Assembly: GCF_017875645.1 (NCBI RefSeq) | Contig: NZ_JAGGMR010000001.1 | Coordinates: 1,240,001-1,304,000 of the forward strand | From: Nocardia goodfellowii | Lineage (GTDB): Bacteria; Actinomycetota; Actinomycetes; Mycobacteriales; Mycobacteriaceae | Reading direction: 5' to 3' | DNA: 64,000 nucleotides | Part shown: piece by piece, positions 53,090-63,635 of the stretch | Numbering within the stretch: position 1 is the first letter of the stretch | Layout of the letters: each line of letters starts with the position of its first letter | Notes under the pieces: model-generated | Seen by the model: only the letters and a program-made list of their open reading frames with translations | Told to the model about the DNA's origin: nothing | Databases searched by the model: none | Made by a program: the position numbers and the translations under genes

Positions 53090-54559
53090 TCAGCGCTGAG
53101 CGACCATCGTGGGGGTGACCGGCGACGGCAGCGCGGTCTCGCCCTCCAGATAGTTGTCCACCGCGGCGGCCGCGGCGCGGCCCTCGGCGATGGCCCACAC
53201 GATCAGCGACTGGCCGCGGCCCATATCGCCGGCGACGAAGACGCCGGGAATGTTGGTGGCCCAGTTCTTGTCGCGCTGCACATTGCCGCGCTGGTCGTAG
53301 CCGACGCCGAGATCTTCGAGCAGACCCGGCTTCTCGGGACCGGTGAAGCCCATGGCGAGCAGCACCAGGTCGGCCTCGAGGGTGAAGTCGGTGCCTTCGA
53401 CCTTCTCGAAGCGGCCGTTGGCCATCTTCACCTCGTGCGCCTGCAGACCGGTGACCTTGCCGTCTTCGCCGACGAAACGCTCGGTGTTGACCGAGAACAC
53501 CCGCTCGCCGCCCTCCTCGTGCGCCGAGGACACCCGGTACATCAGCGGGTAGGTCGGCCACGGGGTGGAACCCGCACGCTCCTCCGGCGGCCGCGGCATG
53601 ATCTCGAACTGGTGCACGCTCGCCGCGCCCTGCCGGTGCGAGGTGCCCAGGCAGTCCGCGCCGGTGTCGCCGCCGCCGATGATGACGACCTTCTTGCCGC
53701 GCGCGTGGATCGGCGGCAGGCCGTTCTCGTCGGTGACATCGTCGCCGAGCTGCACGCGGTTGGCCCACGGCAGGAACTCCATCGCCTGATGGATACCGTC
53801 CAGCTCGCGACCCGGGATCGGCAGATCGCGGGCCAGGGTGGCGCCGCCGGAGAGCACGACCGCGTCGAACTGCTCGCGCAGCTGCTCGGCGGTGATGTCG
53901 ACGCCCACGTTCACGCCGGTCTTGAAGATGGTGCCCTCGGCCTCCATCTGCGCGAGCCGGCGATCGATGAAGCGCTTCTCCATCTTGAATTCCGGGATGC
54001 CGTAGCGCAGCAGACCGCCGATGCGGTCGGCGCGCTCGTACACGGTCACGGTGTGACCGGCGCGGGTCAGCTGCTGTGCGGCGGCCAGACCGGCCGGGCC
54101 GGAGCCGACGACGGCGACCTTCTTGCCGGTGAGGCGGGTCGGGTAAACCGGGGTCACCCAGCCCTCGTCGAAGGCGTTCTCGATCAGCTCGACCTCGACC
54201 TGCTTGATGGTCACCGCGTCCTGGTTGATGCCCAGGACGCAGGACGCCTCACACGGCGCGGGGCACAACCGCCCGGTGAATTCAGGGAAGTTGTTGGTCG
54301 CGTGCAGCCGGTCGATGCCCTCACGCCACTGGCCCTTGTAGACCAGGTCGTTCCATTCGGGAATCAGGTTCCCGAGCGGACAGCCGTTGTGGCAGAACGG
54401 GATACCGCAGTCCATGCAGCGGCTGGCCTGGGTCTTGAGGGTGTCCTTCTGGAAACCCTGCTCATAGACCTCTTTCCAGTCCATCAGCCGCAGCTCGACC
54501 GGACGACGGGCGGGCAGTTCCCGCTTGGTGTGCTTCAGAAATCCTTGTGGGTCAGCCAC
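53090..54559 (-). CDS. gltD: Glutamate synthase small subunit
   Basis: 489 residues from GTG 54559 (VADPQGFLKHTKRELPARRP). Two [4Fe-4S] Cys clusters are visible: CMDCGIPFCHNGCPLGN and CPAPCEASCVLGINQ. Then FAD binding, VAVVGSGPAGLAAAQQL, and NADPH binding, VVIIGGGDTGADCLG. GDMGRGQSLIVWAIAEGR is the second FAD segment. It passes electrons from NADPH to the large subunit for glutamate synthesis. It follows gltB by 50 bp and ends at a strong terminator. Confidence 0.98.
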   Translation of the reverse strand: MADPQGFLKHTKRELPARRPVELRLMDWKEVYEQGFQKDTLKTQASRCMDCGIPFCHNGCPLGNLIPEWNDLVYKGQWREGIDRLHATNNFPEFTGRLCPAPCEASCVLGINQDAVTIKQVEVELIENAFDEGWVTPVYPTRLTGKKVAVVGSGPAGLAAAQQLTRAGHTVTVYERADRIGGLLRYGIPEFKMEKRFIDRRLAQMEAEGTIFKTGVNVGVDITAEQLREQFDAVVLSGGATLARDLPIPGRELDGIHQAMEFLPWANRVQLGDDVTDENGLPPIHARGKKVVIIGGGDTGADCLGTSHRQGAASVHQFEIMPRPPEERAGSTPWPTYPLMYRVSSAHEEGGERVFSVNTERFVGEDGKVTGLQAHEVKMANGRFEKVEGTDFTLEADLVLLAMGFTGPEKPGLLEDLGVGYDQRGNVQRDKNWATNIPGVFVAGDMGRGQSLIVWAIAEGRAAAAAVDNYLEGETALPSPVTPTMVAQR

Positions 54560-54609
54560 GAGCCGCCCCCGAATAGTCACAGCGCCGAGTCAGCACTTTA
54601 TTCGACACG

Positions 54610-57600
54610 TTAACCACGAGCGGCCTCCATAATCGCCTCGTTCACATCCGTGCCTGCTTTTTCGGCCTCGGAGATCGCGAGCAAAACCTTCTTGTATTCA
54701 CGCGGCATGACCTTCACGAAGTGAGCCGATTCCTTGGCCCAATCGGTCAGGATGCGTTCGGCGACAGCCGAACCGGTCTGGGCGCGGTGCTCGCTGATGA
54801 TGTCGCGCAGGAACGTGCGGTCATCGTCGGTGAGCTCCTCCAGGGCGCCGGCCTGTTCCGGGTTCACCCGCTCGGCGAAAGTGCCGTTCGGGTTGTAGAC
54901 ATAGGCCTCGCCGCCGGACATACCGGCGCCGAAGTTACGGCCGGTCTCACCCAGGATGACCACCTTGCCGCCGGTCATGTACTCGAGCGCGTGGTCGCCC
55001 ACACCCTCGACCACCGCGGTGGCGCCGGAGTTGCGCACCGCGAACCGTTCACCGACCACACCGGACAGGAACGCCTTGCCGCTGGTCGCGCCGAACAGCA
55101 GCACGTTGCCCGCGATGATGTTCTCCTCGGCCTTGAACTCGGCCGGGGCGTTGAGCGCCGGGCGGACGACCAGGTGGCCGCCGGAAAGACCCTTGCCCAC
55201 ATAGTCGTTCGCGTCGCCCTGCACCCGCAGGGTGAGACCCGCGGGGACGAAGGCGCCGAAGCTGTTGCCCGCGGAGCCGGTGAAGGTGATGTCGATGGTG
55301 TCGTCGGGCAGACCGACGCCACCGAAGTTCTTCGTCACCTCGTGGCCCAGCATGGTGCCGACGGTCCGGTTCACGTTCGTGATCTTGGTTTCGAACTTGA
55401 CCGGGGTGCCGCGCTCCAGGGCATCGCGCGCCTGGGTGATCAGCTGCTGATCCAGCGCCTTGTCCAGGCCGTGGTCCTGGGTCTTGGTGCAGCGGCGATC
55501 CTGGTACATGAACGCCGTCTCGACATCGTCGAGGATCGGCGACAGGTCCAGCTTGCTGGCCTTCCAGTGCTGCTTGGCCTTGGCGGTGTCGAGCATGTCG
55601 ACCCGGCCGATGGCCTCGTCCAGCGTGCGGAAGCCCAGCGACGCCAGCAGCTCCCGGACCTCTTCGGCGATGAACATGAAGAAGTTCTCGACGAATTCCG
55701 GCTTGCCGGTGAAGCGTTCGCGCAGCACCGGATTCTGTGTCGCGACACCCACGGGGCAGGTGTCGAGGTGGCAGACCCGCATCATGATGCAGCCCGAGAC
55801 CACCAGCGGCGCGGTCGCGAAGCCGTACTCCTCCGCGCCGAGCAGCGCGGCGATCACGACGTCACGGCCGGTCTTCATCTGACCGTCGACCTGCACCACG
55901 ATGCGGTCGCGCAGACCGTTGAGCAGCAGCGTCTGCTGGGTCTCGGCCAGGCCGAGCTCCCAGGGACCGCCCGCGTGCTTGAGCGAGGTCAGCGGCGACG
56001 CGCCGGTGCCACCGTCGTGACCCGAGATCAGCACCACGTCGGCGTGCGCCTTGGAGACGCCCGCGGCGACGGTGCCGACGCCCGGCTCCGCGACAAGTTT
56101 CACGTGAATCCGCGCCTGCGGGTTCGCGTTCTTCAGATCGTGGATCAGCTGAGCCAGATCCTCGATCGAGTAGATGTCGTGGTGCGGCGGCGGGGAAATC
56201 AGACCCACGCCCGGCGTCGAGTGCCGCACCTCGGCGACCCACGGGTACACCTTGTGCGCGGGCAACTGACCGCCCTCGCCCGGCTTGGCGCCCTGGGCCA
56301 TCTTGATCTGGATGTCGGTGCAGTTCGACAGGTAGTGCGAGGTCACGCCGAAGCGACCCGAGGCCACCTGCTTGATCGCGGACCGGCGCCAGTCGCCGTT
56401 CTCCTCGACCTCGAAGCGGGCCGGATGCTCGCCGCCCTCACCGGAGTTCGAGCGGCCGCCGAGCCGGTTCATCGCGATCGCGAGCGTCTCGTGCGCCTCC
56501 GCCGAGATGGAGCCGTAGCTCATCGCGCCGGTGGAGAACCGCTTCACGATCTCCGAAGCCGGCTCGACCTCGTCGATGGAGATCGGCGCGCGGTTCTTGG
56601 TCTTGAACTTGAACAGACCGCGCAGCGAAGCCAAACGCTCGGACTGGTCGTCGACCAGCTTGGTGTACTCCTTGAAGATGCCGTACTGACCGGTGCGGGT
56701 CGCGTGCTGCAACTTGAACACGGTGTCCGGGTTGAACAGGTGGTACTCACCCTCGCGCCGCCACTGGTATTCGCCGCCGACCTCGAGCTCGCGGTGCGCG
56801 CGCTCGTTGCGGTTCTCCAGGAACGCCACCCGGTGCCGGGCCGCCACGTCGTCGGCGATCTCGTCCAGGCCGATGCCGTTCAGCGGCGAGTTCAGTCCGG
56901 TGAAGTATTCGTCCACCAGGTCCTGGGACAGGCCGATCACCTGGAACAGCTTGGCGCCGTTGTAGGAGGCCACGGTGGAGATGCCCATCTTGGACATCAC
57001 CTTCAGCACGCCCTTGCCGGCGGCCTTGTTGTAGTTCGCGACGGCCTTGCGGAAGTCGGCGGCATGATCGCCGGTGCTGCCCGGCATCTCCAGCGCGCCG
57101 CGCTCGAGCAGGTCCTCGATGGTCTCGAAGGCCATGTACGGGTTGATCGCGGCCGCGCCGAAACCGACCAGCAGGGCCATGTGGTGCACCTCGCGGGCGT
57201 CACCGGCCTCCACGACCAGGCCGACCTTGGTGCGGGTGCGCTCACGCACCAGATGGTGGTGCACCGACGCGGTCAGCAGCAGCGACGGAATCGGCGCCAG
57301 CTTCTCGTTGGACTCGCGGTCGGAGAGCACGATGATCCGCGCGCCGCCGTCGATGGCCGCCGACACCTGGGTGTTGATGGCCTCGAGCGCCTTGCGAAGA
57401 CCCTTGCCGCCCTTCTTGACCGGGTACAGACCGCGCACCACGACCGACCGCAGCTCGGGGTGCGAGCCGTCGTCGTTGATGTGCACGAGCTTGGCCAGCT
57501 CGTCGTTGTCGAGGATGGGTCCCTCGATGGCGATCTGCTTACAGGACTCCGGGCTCGGATGCAGCAGATCGGCCTCGGGGCCGATGGCCCGCTTCAGGCT

Positions 57601-59262
57601 GGTGACGACCTCTTCGCGGATGGCGTCCAGCGGCGGGTTGGTGACCTGCGCGAACAGCTGCGAGAAGTAGTCGAACAGCAGGCGTGGACGCGAGGACAGC
57701 ACCGCGATCGGGGTGTCGGTGCCCATCGAGCCGAGCGCTTCCATGCCGCTCTTCGCCATCGGCGAGATCAGCAGGTTCAGCTCCTCGGTGGTGTATCCGA
57801 AGATCTGCTGCCGGATCAGCACCCGGTCGTGCGACATGTGCACGTGCGGGCGGTCCGGCAGATCGCTGAGCTTGGTGACGCCGTCGTCGAGCCACTGCTG
57901 GTACGGGTGCTCGGCGGCCAGCTGCGACTTGAACTCGTCATCGCTGATGATGCGGCCCTGGGCGGTGTCGACCAGGAACATCTTGCCGGGCTGTAGTCGG
58001 AACTTCTGGACCACCTTGGACGGGTCGATGTCCAGCACGCCGACCTCGGAGGCCAGCACGACCAGGCCGTCCTCGGTCACCCAGATGCGGCCGGGGCGCA
58101 GGCCGTTGCGGTCCAGCACGGCGCCGACGACGGTGCCGTCGGAGAAGCAGACCGAGGCCGGGCCGTCCCACGGCTCCATCAGATAGGAGTGGTACTCGTA
58201 GAACGCGCGGCGCTGCGGATCCATGTTCTCGGAGCGCTCCCACGCCTCCGGGATCATCATCAGCACGGCGTGCGGCAGGCTGCGGCCACCGAGGTGCAGC
58301 AGTTCCAGCACCTCGTCGAAACGCGCGGTGTCCGAGGCCCCGGGGGTGCAGACCGGGAAGATCTTCTCCAGGCGGTTCTTGCCGGCCGAGTCGGTGCCGA
58401 ACACGTCGGAGTTCAGCAGCGCCTCGCGGGCGCGCATCCAATTCTCGTTGCCGGTGACGGTGTTGATCTCACCGTTGTGCGCGACCCGGCGGAACGGGTG
58501 CGCCAGCGGCCACGAGGGGAAAGTGTTGGTGGAGAACCGGGAGTGCACGATGCCCAGCGCCGACTCGACGCGGTCGTCTTGCAGATCCAGGTAGAAGGCG
58601 CGCAGCTGGGGCGTGGTGAACATGCCCTTGTAGACGAAGGTCTCCCCGGACAGGCTCGGGAAGTACACCGACTCCTTGCCGGTCGAGCCCTCGCCCGCGC
58701 CGGCCTTGCCGAGCTCGTGCTCGACCCGCTTGCGGATGACGTAGGCGCGGCGCTCCAGAGCCATGCCGGACAGCTGCTCGGCGGAGTCCTTGGGCGAGGC
58801 GACGAAGATCTGACGGAAAGTCGGCATGGCGTCGCGGGCGAGCGCGCCGAGCGAGGACTCGTCGATCGGGACCTCGCGCCAGCCGAGGACCTCCAGGCCC
58901 TCTTCCTTGACGATCTTCTCCACGCCGTAGGCGGCGCGCGCGGCTTCTCGACGGGCCTGCGGCAGGAAGGCGATACCGGTGGCGTAGGCGCCTGCCGCCG
59001 GCAGATCGAAGTCCACGATCGCGCGGAAGAATCGGTCCGGCACCTGCAGCAGGATGCCCGCACCGTCACCGGAGTTCGGTTCGGCGCCGGCAGCACCACG
59101 GTGCTCCAGGTTCAACAGAGCCGTAATAGCCTTGTCGACGATGTCGCGGCTGCGGCGGCCGTGCATGTCGACGACGAACGCGACACCGCAGGCGTCGTGC
59201 TCGTTCGCCGGGTCATAAAGCCCGATGGGTCCAGGGGACCTGTGGCCAGGAAGTTGCGTCAT
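54610..59262 (-). CDS. gltB: Glutamate synthase large subunit
   Basis: 1550 residues from ATG 59262. The first 30 residues are a propeptide cut before the catalytic Cys of [10 protein letters not shown] (class II glutaminase). The FMN/synthase domain lies at about 830-1200, with [13 protein letters not shown] and [18 protein letters not shown]. The [3Fe-4S] ligands are [12 protein letters not shown] near residue 1156. The C-terminal beta-helix (GXXGG repeats such as [11 protein letters not shown] and [14 protein letters not shown]) ends the chain. It makes two glutamates from glutamine and 2-oxoglutarate with GltD. Confidence 0.98.
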   Translation of the reverse strand: MTQLPGHRSPGPIGLYDPANEHDACGVAFVVDMHGRRSRDIVDKAITALLNLEHRGAAGAEPNSGDGAGILLQVPDRFFRAIVDFDLPAAGAYATGIAFLPQARREAARAAYGVEKIVKEEGLEVLGWREVPIDESSLGALARDAMPTFRQIFVASPKDSAEQLSGMALERRAYVIRKRVEHELGKAGAGEGSTGKESVYFPSLSGETFVYKGMFTTPQLRAFYLDLQDDRVESALGIVHSRFSTNTFPSWPLAHPFRRVAHNGEINTVTGNENWMRAREALLNSDVFGTDSAGKNRLEKIFPVCTPGASDTARFDEVLELLHLGGRSLPHAVLMMIPEAWERSENMDPQRRAFYEYHSYLMEPWDGPASVCFSDGTVVGAVLDRNGLRPGRIWVTEDGLVVLASEVGVLDIDPSKVVQKFRLQPGKMFLVDTAQGRIISDDEFKSQLAAEHPYQQWLDDGVTKLSDLPDRPHVHMSHDRVLIRQQIFGYTTEELNLLISPMAKSGMEALGSMGTDTPIAVLSSRPRLLFDYFSQLFAQVTNPPLDAIREEVVTSLKRAIGPEADLLHPSPESCKQIAIEGPILDNDELAKLVHINDDGSHPELRSVVVRGLYPVKKGGKGLRKALEAINTQVSAAIDGGARIIVLSDRESNEKLAPIPSLLLTASVHHHLVRERTRTKVGLVVEAGDAREVHHMALLVGFGAAAINPYMAFETIEDLLERGALEMPGSTGDHAADFRKAVANYNKAAGKGVLKVMSKMGISTVASYNGAKLFQVIGLSQDLVDEYFTGLNSPLNGIGLDEIADDVAARHRVAFLENRNERAHRELEVGGEYQWRREGEYHLFNPDTVFKLQHATRTGQYGIFKEYTKLVDDQSERLASLRGLFKFKTKNRAPISIDEVEPASEIVKRFSTGAMSYGSISAEAHETLAIAMNRLGGRSNSGEGGEHPARFEVEENGDWRRSAIKQVASGRFGVTSHYLSNCTDIQIKMAQGAKPGEGGQLPAHKVYPWVAEVRHSTPGVGLISPPPHHDIYSIEDLAQLIHDLKNANPQARIHVKLVAEPGVGTVAAGVSKAHADVVLISGHDGGTGASPLTSLKHAGGPWELGLAETQQTLLLNGLRDRIVVQVDGQMKTGRDVVIAALLGAEEYGFATAPLVVSGCIMMRVCHLDTCPVGVATQNPVLRERFTGKPEFVENFFMFIAEEVRELLASLGFRTLDEAIGRVDMLDTAKAKQHWKASKLDLSPILDDVETAFMYQDRRCTKTQDHGLDKALDQQLITQARDALERGTPVKFETKITNVNRTVGTMLGHEVTKNFGGVGLPDDTIDITFTGSAGNSFGAFVPAGLTLRVQGDANDYVGKGLSGGHLVVRPALNAPAEFKAEENIIAGNVLLFGATSGKAFLSGVVGERFAVRNSGATAVVEGVGDHALEYMTGGKVVILGETGRNFGAGMSGGEAYVYNPNGTFAERVNPEQAGALEELTDDDRTFLRDIISEHRAQTGSAVAERILTDWAKESAHFVKVMPREYKKVLLAISEAEKAGTDVNEAIMEAARG

Positions 59263-59440
59263 GCCTCTGCCTTCAAGAAAAGTCGGCCTTCGAAGAAAAG
59301 AATTCGGCCTTTCCGCCTCTGTCGTATAACTCCGAACGCCTACGTCAAGACTGCGCCCGTACGTTCCGGATCCAGCCGCGCTGATGGTCCGGCGTGCAGT
59401 CACGTCTCCAGTTGTCCACCCGCTTCGGTGTGGGGTGCTC

Positions 59441-59475
59441 GGAAGTAACGGAACTCTTACGAGTTCCTAACTTCC
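59441..59475. promoter_or_regulatory. Imperfect hairpin with GlnR-like box upstream of gltB
   Basis: GGAAGT-N3-GGAACTC / GAGTTCC-TA-ACTTCC, about 180 bases upstream of the gltB start. On the minus strand it contains GTAAG-N6-GTTAC, one base off the GlnR half-site pair GTnAC-N6-GTnAC. Confidence 0.35.
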
Positions 59476-59617
59476 TTGCGGGTGTCGCCCGCTACGCTGG
59501 GGCACCGGCTGGGTGAACCGTGCGGGCGATACAGCCGACCAGTTTGTGTTCGGCGTAAGAGCAAACGATAAGTCAGGTCCGGGGCCCAACCAACTTAGGT
59601 TTGACTAATAACCAGGT

Positions 59618-59880
59618 CTAGCTGGGCTTCTTCATGCGGTCCTCCAACTCGTGCGCGTTGTCCAGTGTAAAGCAGCGGGTACGGACCGATCGATCCCCAG
59701 CTCCGGGGTGTCAACCAGCGGAAACTTGACGTTCGCCGGATTGTGGACCCAGCCGTATCCACCTTCCGACCTGCATCGCAGTGGATTTCCCCGCGGTCTC
59801 GATCGACAAACCACGCAGTGGCGGCTACCTCGCTGCGGGCGGGCCTGAGACATTTCCTACAGAAGGCATGACGAGCATCG
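59618..59880 (-). pseudogene. Possible frameshifted remnant of a small zinc-ribbon protein
   Basis: Three consecutive segments in three different minus-strand frames read like one protein: AFCRKCLRPARSEVAATAWF and EIHCD (Cys-rich, about 59880-59770), then GYGWVHNPANVKFPLVDTPE (about 59770-59690), then TLDNAHELEDRMKKPS and a stop at 59618. Third positions are mainly G/C in the last two segments, each in its own frame. Two frameshifts would join them. I do not recognise the parent family. It could also be sequencing error or chance. Confidence 0.35.
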
Positions 59881-60129
59881 GAGTGGGATCCGACCGTTCG
59901 GACTCTTTCTCGGCATGTGGCTGACAGCACACTCTCAGCTATCGAATCGAGTGGGATTCCCCACAGCACCCGGCACTCTTCCGGCGGCTCGGCCGCAACA
60001 CGGTATTTAGTCCCGTCGCAACCGCCTCGAGCCCGAAATCGCCTGCCGGAGTGGCGGTTCCCCGTCCAATTGTGAGGCTGCCCACAACCCCGTCCGCACG
60101 CTCGGTGTGTCGGGCACCCGGCTGTCACG

Positions 60130-60152
60130 CTGTCACAACGAATCCGTGACAG
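60130..60152. promoter_or_regulatory. Inverted repeat upstream of the DUF4407 gene
   Basis: CTGTCAC-N9-GTGACAG, with a further CTGTCAC copy 8 bases upstream at 60122-60128, about 100 bases before the ATG at 60253. Candidate operator with no regulator identified. Confidence 0.35.
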
Positions 60153-60252
60153 TTTCGCCTGACGCCATGCCCCCGACCGGAGTCCAAGCGGGGAAGCCGC
60201 GCAGCTTCCGGGGGTGCGGAGCCGGGCCCACCTATCCAGGATGTGAGATCCC

Positions 60253-61959
60253 ATGACCGTCACCGGCTTGCTCACCTGGCTCGGCGGAGGTCTGCGGTGG
60301 GACACCCCTGATCGGTCCGAGGTCTATCGGCACGAACACTCCGACTACGCCGTCACCGGCGCTGTCGTCGCCTTGTTCGCCGTGGTCGCGGGAGTGGTGA
60401 CAACGCTCGCGCTGGCCGCCGCCGAGTGGTCACTGTTCGCCGCGGTCCCGGTCGCCGTCGTCGTCGCCCTGCTGGCCGGGGCGGTCGGGCGGGCGCTGGC
60501 CACCGTGCGGCCCAGCGGCACCCCCGATCGGAGCGGGCAGCTGGCCCGGATCGGGGTCGCGGTGCTGGTGGGCGTGCTGATCGCCGAATTGGCGAGCACC
60601 GTGCTGTTCGGCGGCACCGTCGACCGGTTGTTGGACGAGAAGGCCCAGCGCGGGGTGGAATCGGCCCCTGCCGTCCTGGCCGCGCACACCGAGCTCGACA
60701 GCGCGCGAGCCGACCGCGGTGCGCTGGACCAGGCGATAACCCAGGCGCAGACCGATATCGATCGCCTGCTCGTCATCGCGCGGTGCGAATTCAATCCGTC
60801 GCCGGAATGCCCCCGAACCAGGATCACCGGGGTGCCCGGCAACGGACCCGAGGCGCGCACCGCCAACGAGATGCTGGACGACGCGCGCCGCCAACTGGCC
60901 ACCGCGCAGGGCCGAGTGGAGGCGGCGAACCAGCGGATCTCCGAGGAGGAGAAAGACGCCGCCGCGGCCCGCACCGCGGCATTCGCCGACGCCGACCGCG
61001 GCCTGGGCGCGCGCTGGCTCGCCGTGCACGACCACGCCTTCGGCAGTGCGGGCGCGCTGCTGCTCTGGCTGCTCACCGTCGTGGCGTTCACCCTGCTCGC
61101 CCTGCTGCCGTTGCTGCTGCGCTGGTGGCGCGGCAGCACCTCCTTCGATCGGCGCAATGCCTTCCGCACGGTGCAGGACGAGGCCGAACGGGCCGCCGAC
61201 GCGGCCATCGCCGTGAAACGAGCCGAGGTCCGTGCCGAAGCCGAAAAACTGCGCGCCGAACAACAACTCACCGCCGCCCGCCTGGCCGCCGAAGCCGACA
61301 CCGCCATCGATCGGGAGCGCCAGCGCACCCGCGTCATCGCCGCCATCGGCGGCCTGGAGATCGGCATCAACGAACCCGAGCGCCTCGGATCAGCACCGCG
61401 ACCCGCCGAACTTCCGGCCGGAAAGGACAGCACCGTGTCTTCCCACCTACCCGCCACCGTCTCCGCCCCGCCGTCCACCCGCTCCGGCGAACTCGTGCCG
61501 CATCAGCCCGCCGCACCGCGGAGCGGCGGCCTGGAACTGCCGATCATCGGCCAGGTCCCGTTCTCCGACACCGCCGCCCGCTGGATTCGCCCGCTGGTTC
61601 CGTCCTTCGTTGCGAACGCCGTCGACACCGCGACCCATCCGCTGCGCACCGCCCGGCAAGCCTTCGAAGAGGTCGAGGAGATCACCTTCACGCTGCGGCG
61701 CACCCGCAAAGTGACGGTGGACACCCAGGATTCGCCCGCGATGAGCACGCCGCAGTCCGGCTACCAGTTGCAGACGGGTTCCCCGCAGGCGCAGCACATC
61801 GCCGCCACCGTCGTCGACGCGGATTACGCACAACCGCAAACGCCCGCGCCGCAGACCCCCGCATTGCCCGACGCGGATCGTCAGGATGAGCTGTCCGGGC
61901 CGCGGAAGCGCCAGCTCTTCGGCCGCCGCGGACCTCGCGAACTTCCGCCCGGCAACTGA
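60253..61959 (+). CDS. DUF4407 domain membrane protein
   Basis: 568 residues from ATG 60253, with GGATG about 10 bases upstream. Membrane segments at about 33-75 (two), 100-120 and 260-285; between them a coiled-coil rich in Ala/Glu/Arg (LDDARRQLATAQGRVEAANQ, ISEEEKDAAAART). This layout of four helices with a coiled-coil loop is that of DUF4407. The C-terminal 250 residues are long charged helix and then Pro/Thr-rich disorder. Function unknown. It stands alone on its strand, convergent with the efflux pump. Confidence 0.82.
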   Translation: MTVTGLLTWLGGGLRWDTPDRSEVYRHEHSDYAVTGAVVALFAVVAGVVTTLALAAAEWSLFAAVPVAVVVALLAGAVGRALATVRPSGTPDRSGQLARIGVAVLVGVLIAELASTVLFGGTVDRLLDEKAQRGVESAPAVLAAHTELDSARADRGALDQAITQAQTDIDRLLVIARCEFNPSPECPRTRITGVPGNGPEARTANEMLDDARRQLATAQGRVEAANQRISEEEKDAAAARTAAFADADRGLGARWLAVHDHAFGSAGALLLWLLTVVAFTLLALLPLLLRWWRGSTSFDRRNAFRTVQDEAERAADAAIAVKRAEVRAEAEKLRAEQQLTAARLAAEADTAIDRERQRTRVIAAIGGLEIGINEPERLGSAPRPAELPAGKDSTVSSHLPATVSAPPSTRSGELVPHQPAAPRSGGLELPIIGQVPFSDTAARWIRPLVPSFVANAVDTATHPLRTARQAFEEVEEITFTLRRTRKVTVDTQDSPAMSTPQSGYQLQTGSPQAQHIAATVVDADYAQPQTPAPQTPALPDADRQDELSGPRKRQLFGRRGPRELPPGN

Positions 61960-62027
61960 CGCTGAAAGGGCGTGCCCTGACAGGTCGCTGTTCAACACCG
62001 AGTAACCGCCGTCGAACGTCGGCCGGA

Positions 62028-63563
62028 CTACTCTCCCGAGTCCTTACTACGCGCTGCGCGGTACACCATCACCGCGGTGAGCAACAGGATCACCGTGGTC
62101 CCGGTCGCCGCCCAGTGGACACCCGACACGAAGGCCGCGCGTGCGGATTCCAGCAGCTCCACGGCCATGGATTCCGGTAGCGCGCGGGCGGTTTCGACCG
62201 CACCGCCGAGCGACTCGTGAGCCGCCCCGGAGTGTGCGGCCGGGACCGAGGACACATCCAAACCGTGCCGGAACACGCCCATGACGACGCTACCGAGTAC
62301 CGCGACGCCCAGGGCCACACCGGCTTCCATCGCCGTCTCCGAGATGGCGGCGGCATTGCCCGCACGTTCGGCGGGCGCGGAGCTGACGATCATGTCCGCC
62401 GAAACGGTCAGCGCCACACCGGCTCCGATACCGATCAGGGTGAAGCCGAGGACGAACGGCGTGACCGCGGCCGACGGGTCGGCCCGCAGCAGCCAGAACA
62501 ACATGCCACCCACGGCGGCCACCAGCAGCGCGCCGCACAGCACCATGACCGGTCGCCACCGGCGCACCAGCCAGGCCGCGCCCAGCGAACCCGCGATGCT
62601 GCCGACCATGCCCGGCACCAGCAGCACACCGGCTTCCAGCGGCGAGCGGCCGAGAACCAGTTGCAGATACTGCGAGCCGAAGAACAGCACGCCCGCGAGC
62701 GCGAAGACCGACAGCAGATTGGTCAGCGTCGCCGCCCGGAACGGCGGGCGCCGGAACAATTCCAGGTCGAGCAGCGGGTCGGCCAGGCGGCCCTGACGGC
62801 GCAGGAAAACCACGCCCGCCCCGACACCGACCGCGGCGGCGGCCACCGCGAGCCAGCTGAACCCGTGCGCCGCGGTTTCCTTGACCGCGTAGACGATCGG
62901 GATCAATGCCAGCATCGACAAGCCCGCGCTCGCCAGGTCGAAGCGACCGGGATTCGGGTCACGTGACTCCGGCACCAGCATCGGAGCGAGCACGATCAGC
63001 AGGGCCATCACCGGCAGGTTCACCAGGAACACCGAACCCCACCAGTAATGCTCGAGCAGCCAGCCGCCCAGCAGCGGACCGAGCGCGGAACCGGAACCCG
63101 CCATCGCGCCCCACACCGAGATGGCGATGGTGCGCTGCCGCGGATCGGCGAACATGCCGCGGATCAAACCGAGAGTCGCGGGCATCAGGGTCGCGCCGGC
63201 GAGCCCTTGCAGCACGCGCGCCGCGATGAGCATTTCGGGATTGATCGCCCAGGCGGCCACCGCCGAGGCCAGACCGAAGCCGGCCGCGCCGATGAGCAGC
63301 AGACGGCGGCGGCCGATCCGGTCGCCGAGGGAACCCATGGTGATGAGCAGGCCCGCCAGGACGAACGAATAGACGTCGATGATCCAGAGCAGTTGCGGGG
63401 TGGTCGGGGCGAGGTCCGCGCTGATGGCGGGGACCGCGAGGTCGAGCACGGTCGCGTCCACCGCGATCAGCAGCAACGCGAGTGCGAGGACGCCCAGGCC
63501 CGCCCAGGTACGGGCGGTGGCGGGTGCGCTCGAACCGGGTGCGGCGGTGATGTCGGTGGTCAT
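62028..63563 (-). CDS. DHA2-family MFS drug efflux pump
   Basis: 511 residues with the start at ATG 63563 (MTTDITAAPGSSAPAT); the longer frame runs through the operators. Fourteen hydrophobic segments, as in QacA/SmvA proteins. Motifs: DATVLDLAVPAI (helix 1, motif D1 Asp), GSLGDRIGRRRLLLIGA (motif A), and VLQGLAGATLMPATLGLIRG (motif B/C region, GxxxGPxxGG at GSALGPLLGGWLLE). It exports drugs or cationic compounds with protons. It is divergent from a TetR gene with two operators between. Confidence 0.94.
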   Translation of the reverse strand: MTTDITAAPGSSAPATARTWAGLGVLALALLLIAVDATVLDLAVPAISADLAPTTPQLLWIIDVYSFVLAGLLITMGSLGDRIGRRRLLLIGAAGFGLASAVAAWAINPEMLIAARVLQGLAGATLMPATLGLIRGMFADPRQRTIAISVWGAMAGSGSALGPLLGGWLLEHYWWGSVFLVNLPVMALLIVLAPMLVPESRDPNPGRFDLASAGLSMLALIPIVYAVKETAAHGFSWLAVAAAAVGVGAGVVFLRRQGRLADPLLDLELFRRPPFRAATLTNLLSVFALAGVLFFGSQYLQLVLGRSPLEAGVLLVPGMVGSIAGSLGAAWLVRRWRPVMVLCGALLVAAVGGMLFWLLRADPSAAVTPFVLGFTLIGIGAGVALTVSADMIVSSAPAERAGNAAAISETAMEAGVALGVAVLGSVVMGVFRHGLDVSSVPAAHSGAAHESLGGAVETARALPESMAVELLESARAAFVSGVHWAATGTTVILLLTAVMVYRAARSKDSGE

Positions 63564-63586
63564 GATCCTTCTACTTTCGGGGGGTG

Positions 63587-63606
63587 AACCGTCCAGCCGG
63601 TACAGT
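63587..63606. promoter_or_regulatory. Operator copy 1 for the divergent TetR
   Basis: AACCGTCCAGCCGGTACAGT, differing from copy 2 at two positions only, and 28 bp apart centre to centre. Confidence 0.65.
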
Positions 63607-63614
63607 ACCAGATT

Positions 63615-63634
63615 AACCGTCCGGACGGTACAGT
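63615..63634. promoter_or_regulatory. Operator copy 2 for the divergent TetR
   Basis: AACCGTCCGGACGGTACAGT, containing the perfect 14-bp palindrome ACCGTCCGGACGGT. It ends 1 base before the TetR ATG at 63636, so the TetR message may be leaderless or start at GTG 63642. Confidence 0.7.
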
Positions 63635-63635
63635 T

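Larger units (their letters stand above)
59263..60252. other. 990-bp gene-poor region upstream of gltB
   Basis: Holds the gltB leader, a hairpin with a GlnR-like box (59441-59475), a probable decayed minus-strand gene (59618-59880), and the repeats at 60122-60152. I see no intact gene with good codon use and no tRNA. The 711-base open frame on the minus strand at 59595-60305 does not look like a protein as a whole. Confidence 0.6.

Noticed and set aside
54721..57996. A 1091-codon open frame on the plus strand
   Set aside because: Antisense to gltB, whose glutaminase, FMN and iron-sulfur motifs are intact.
59595..59608. TTAGGTTTGACTAA, resembling an IdeR box
   Set aside because: Only about 12 of 19 positions agree with the consensus, mostly in one half, and no gene starts near enough.
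59595..60305. A 236-codon minus-strand frame upstream of gltB
   Set aside because: Codon use is poor over most of its length, and its protein-like parts belong to a frameshifted remnant, listed separately.
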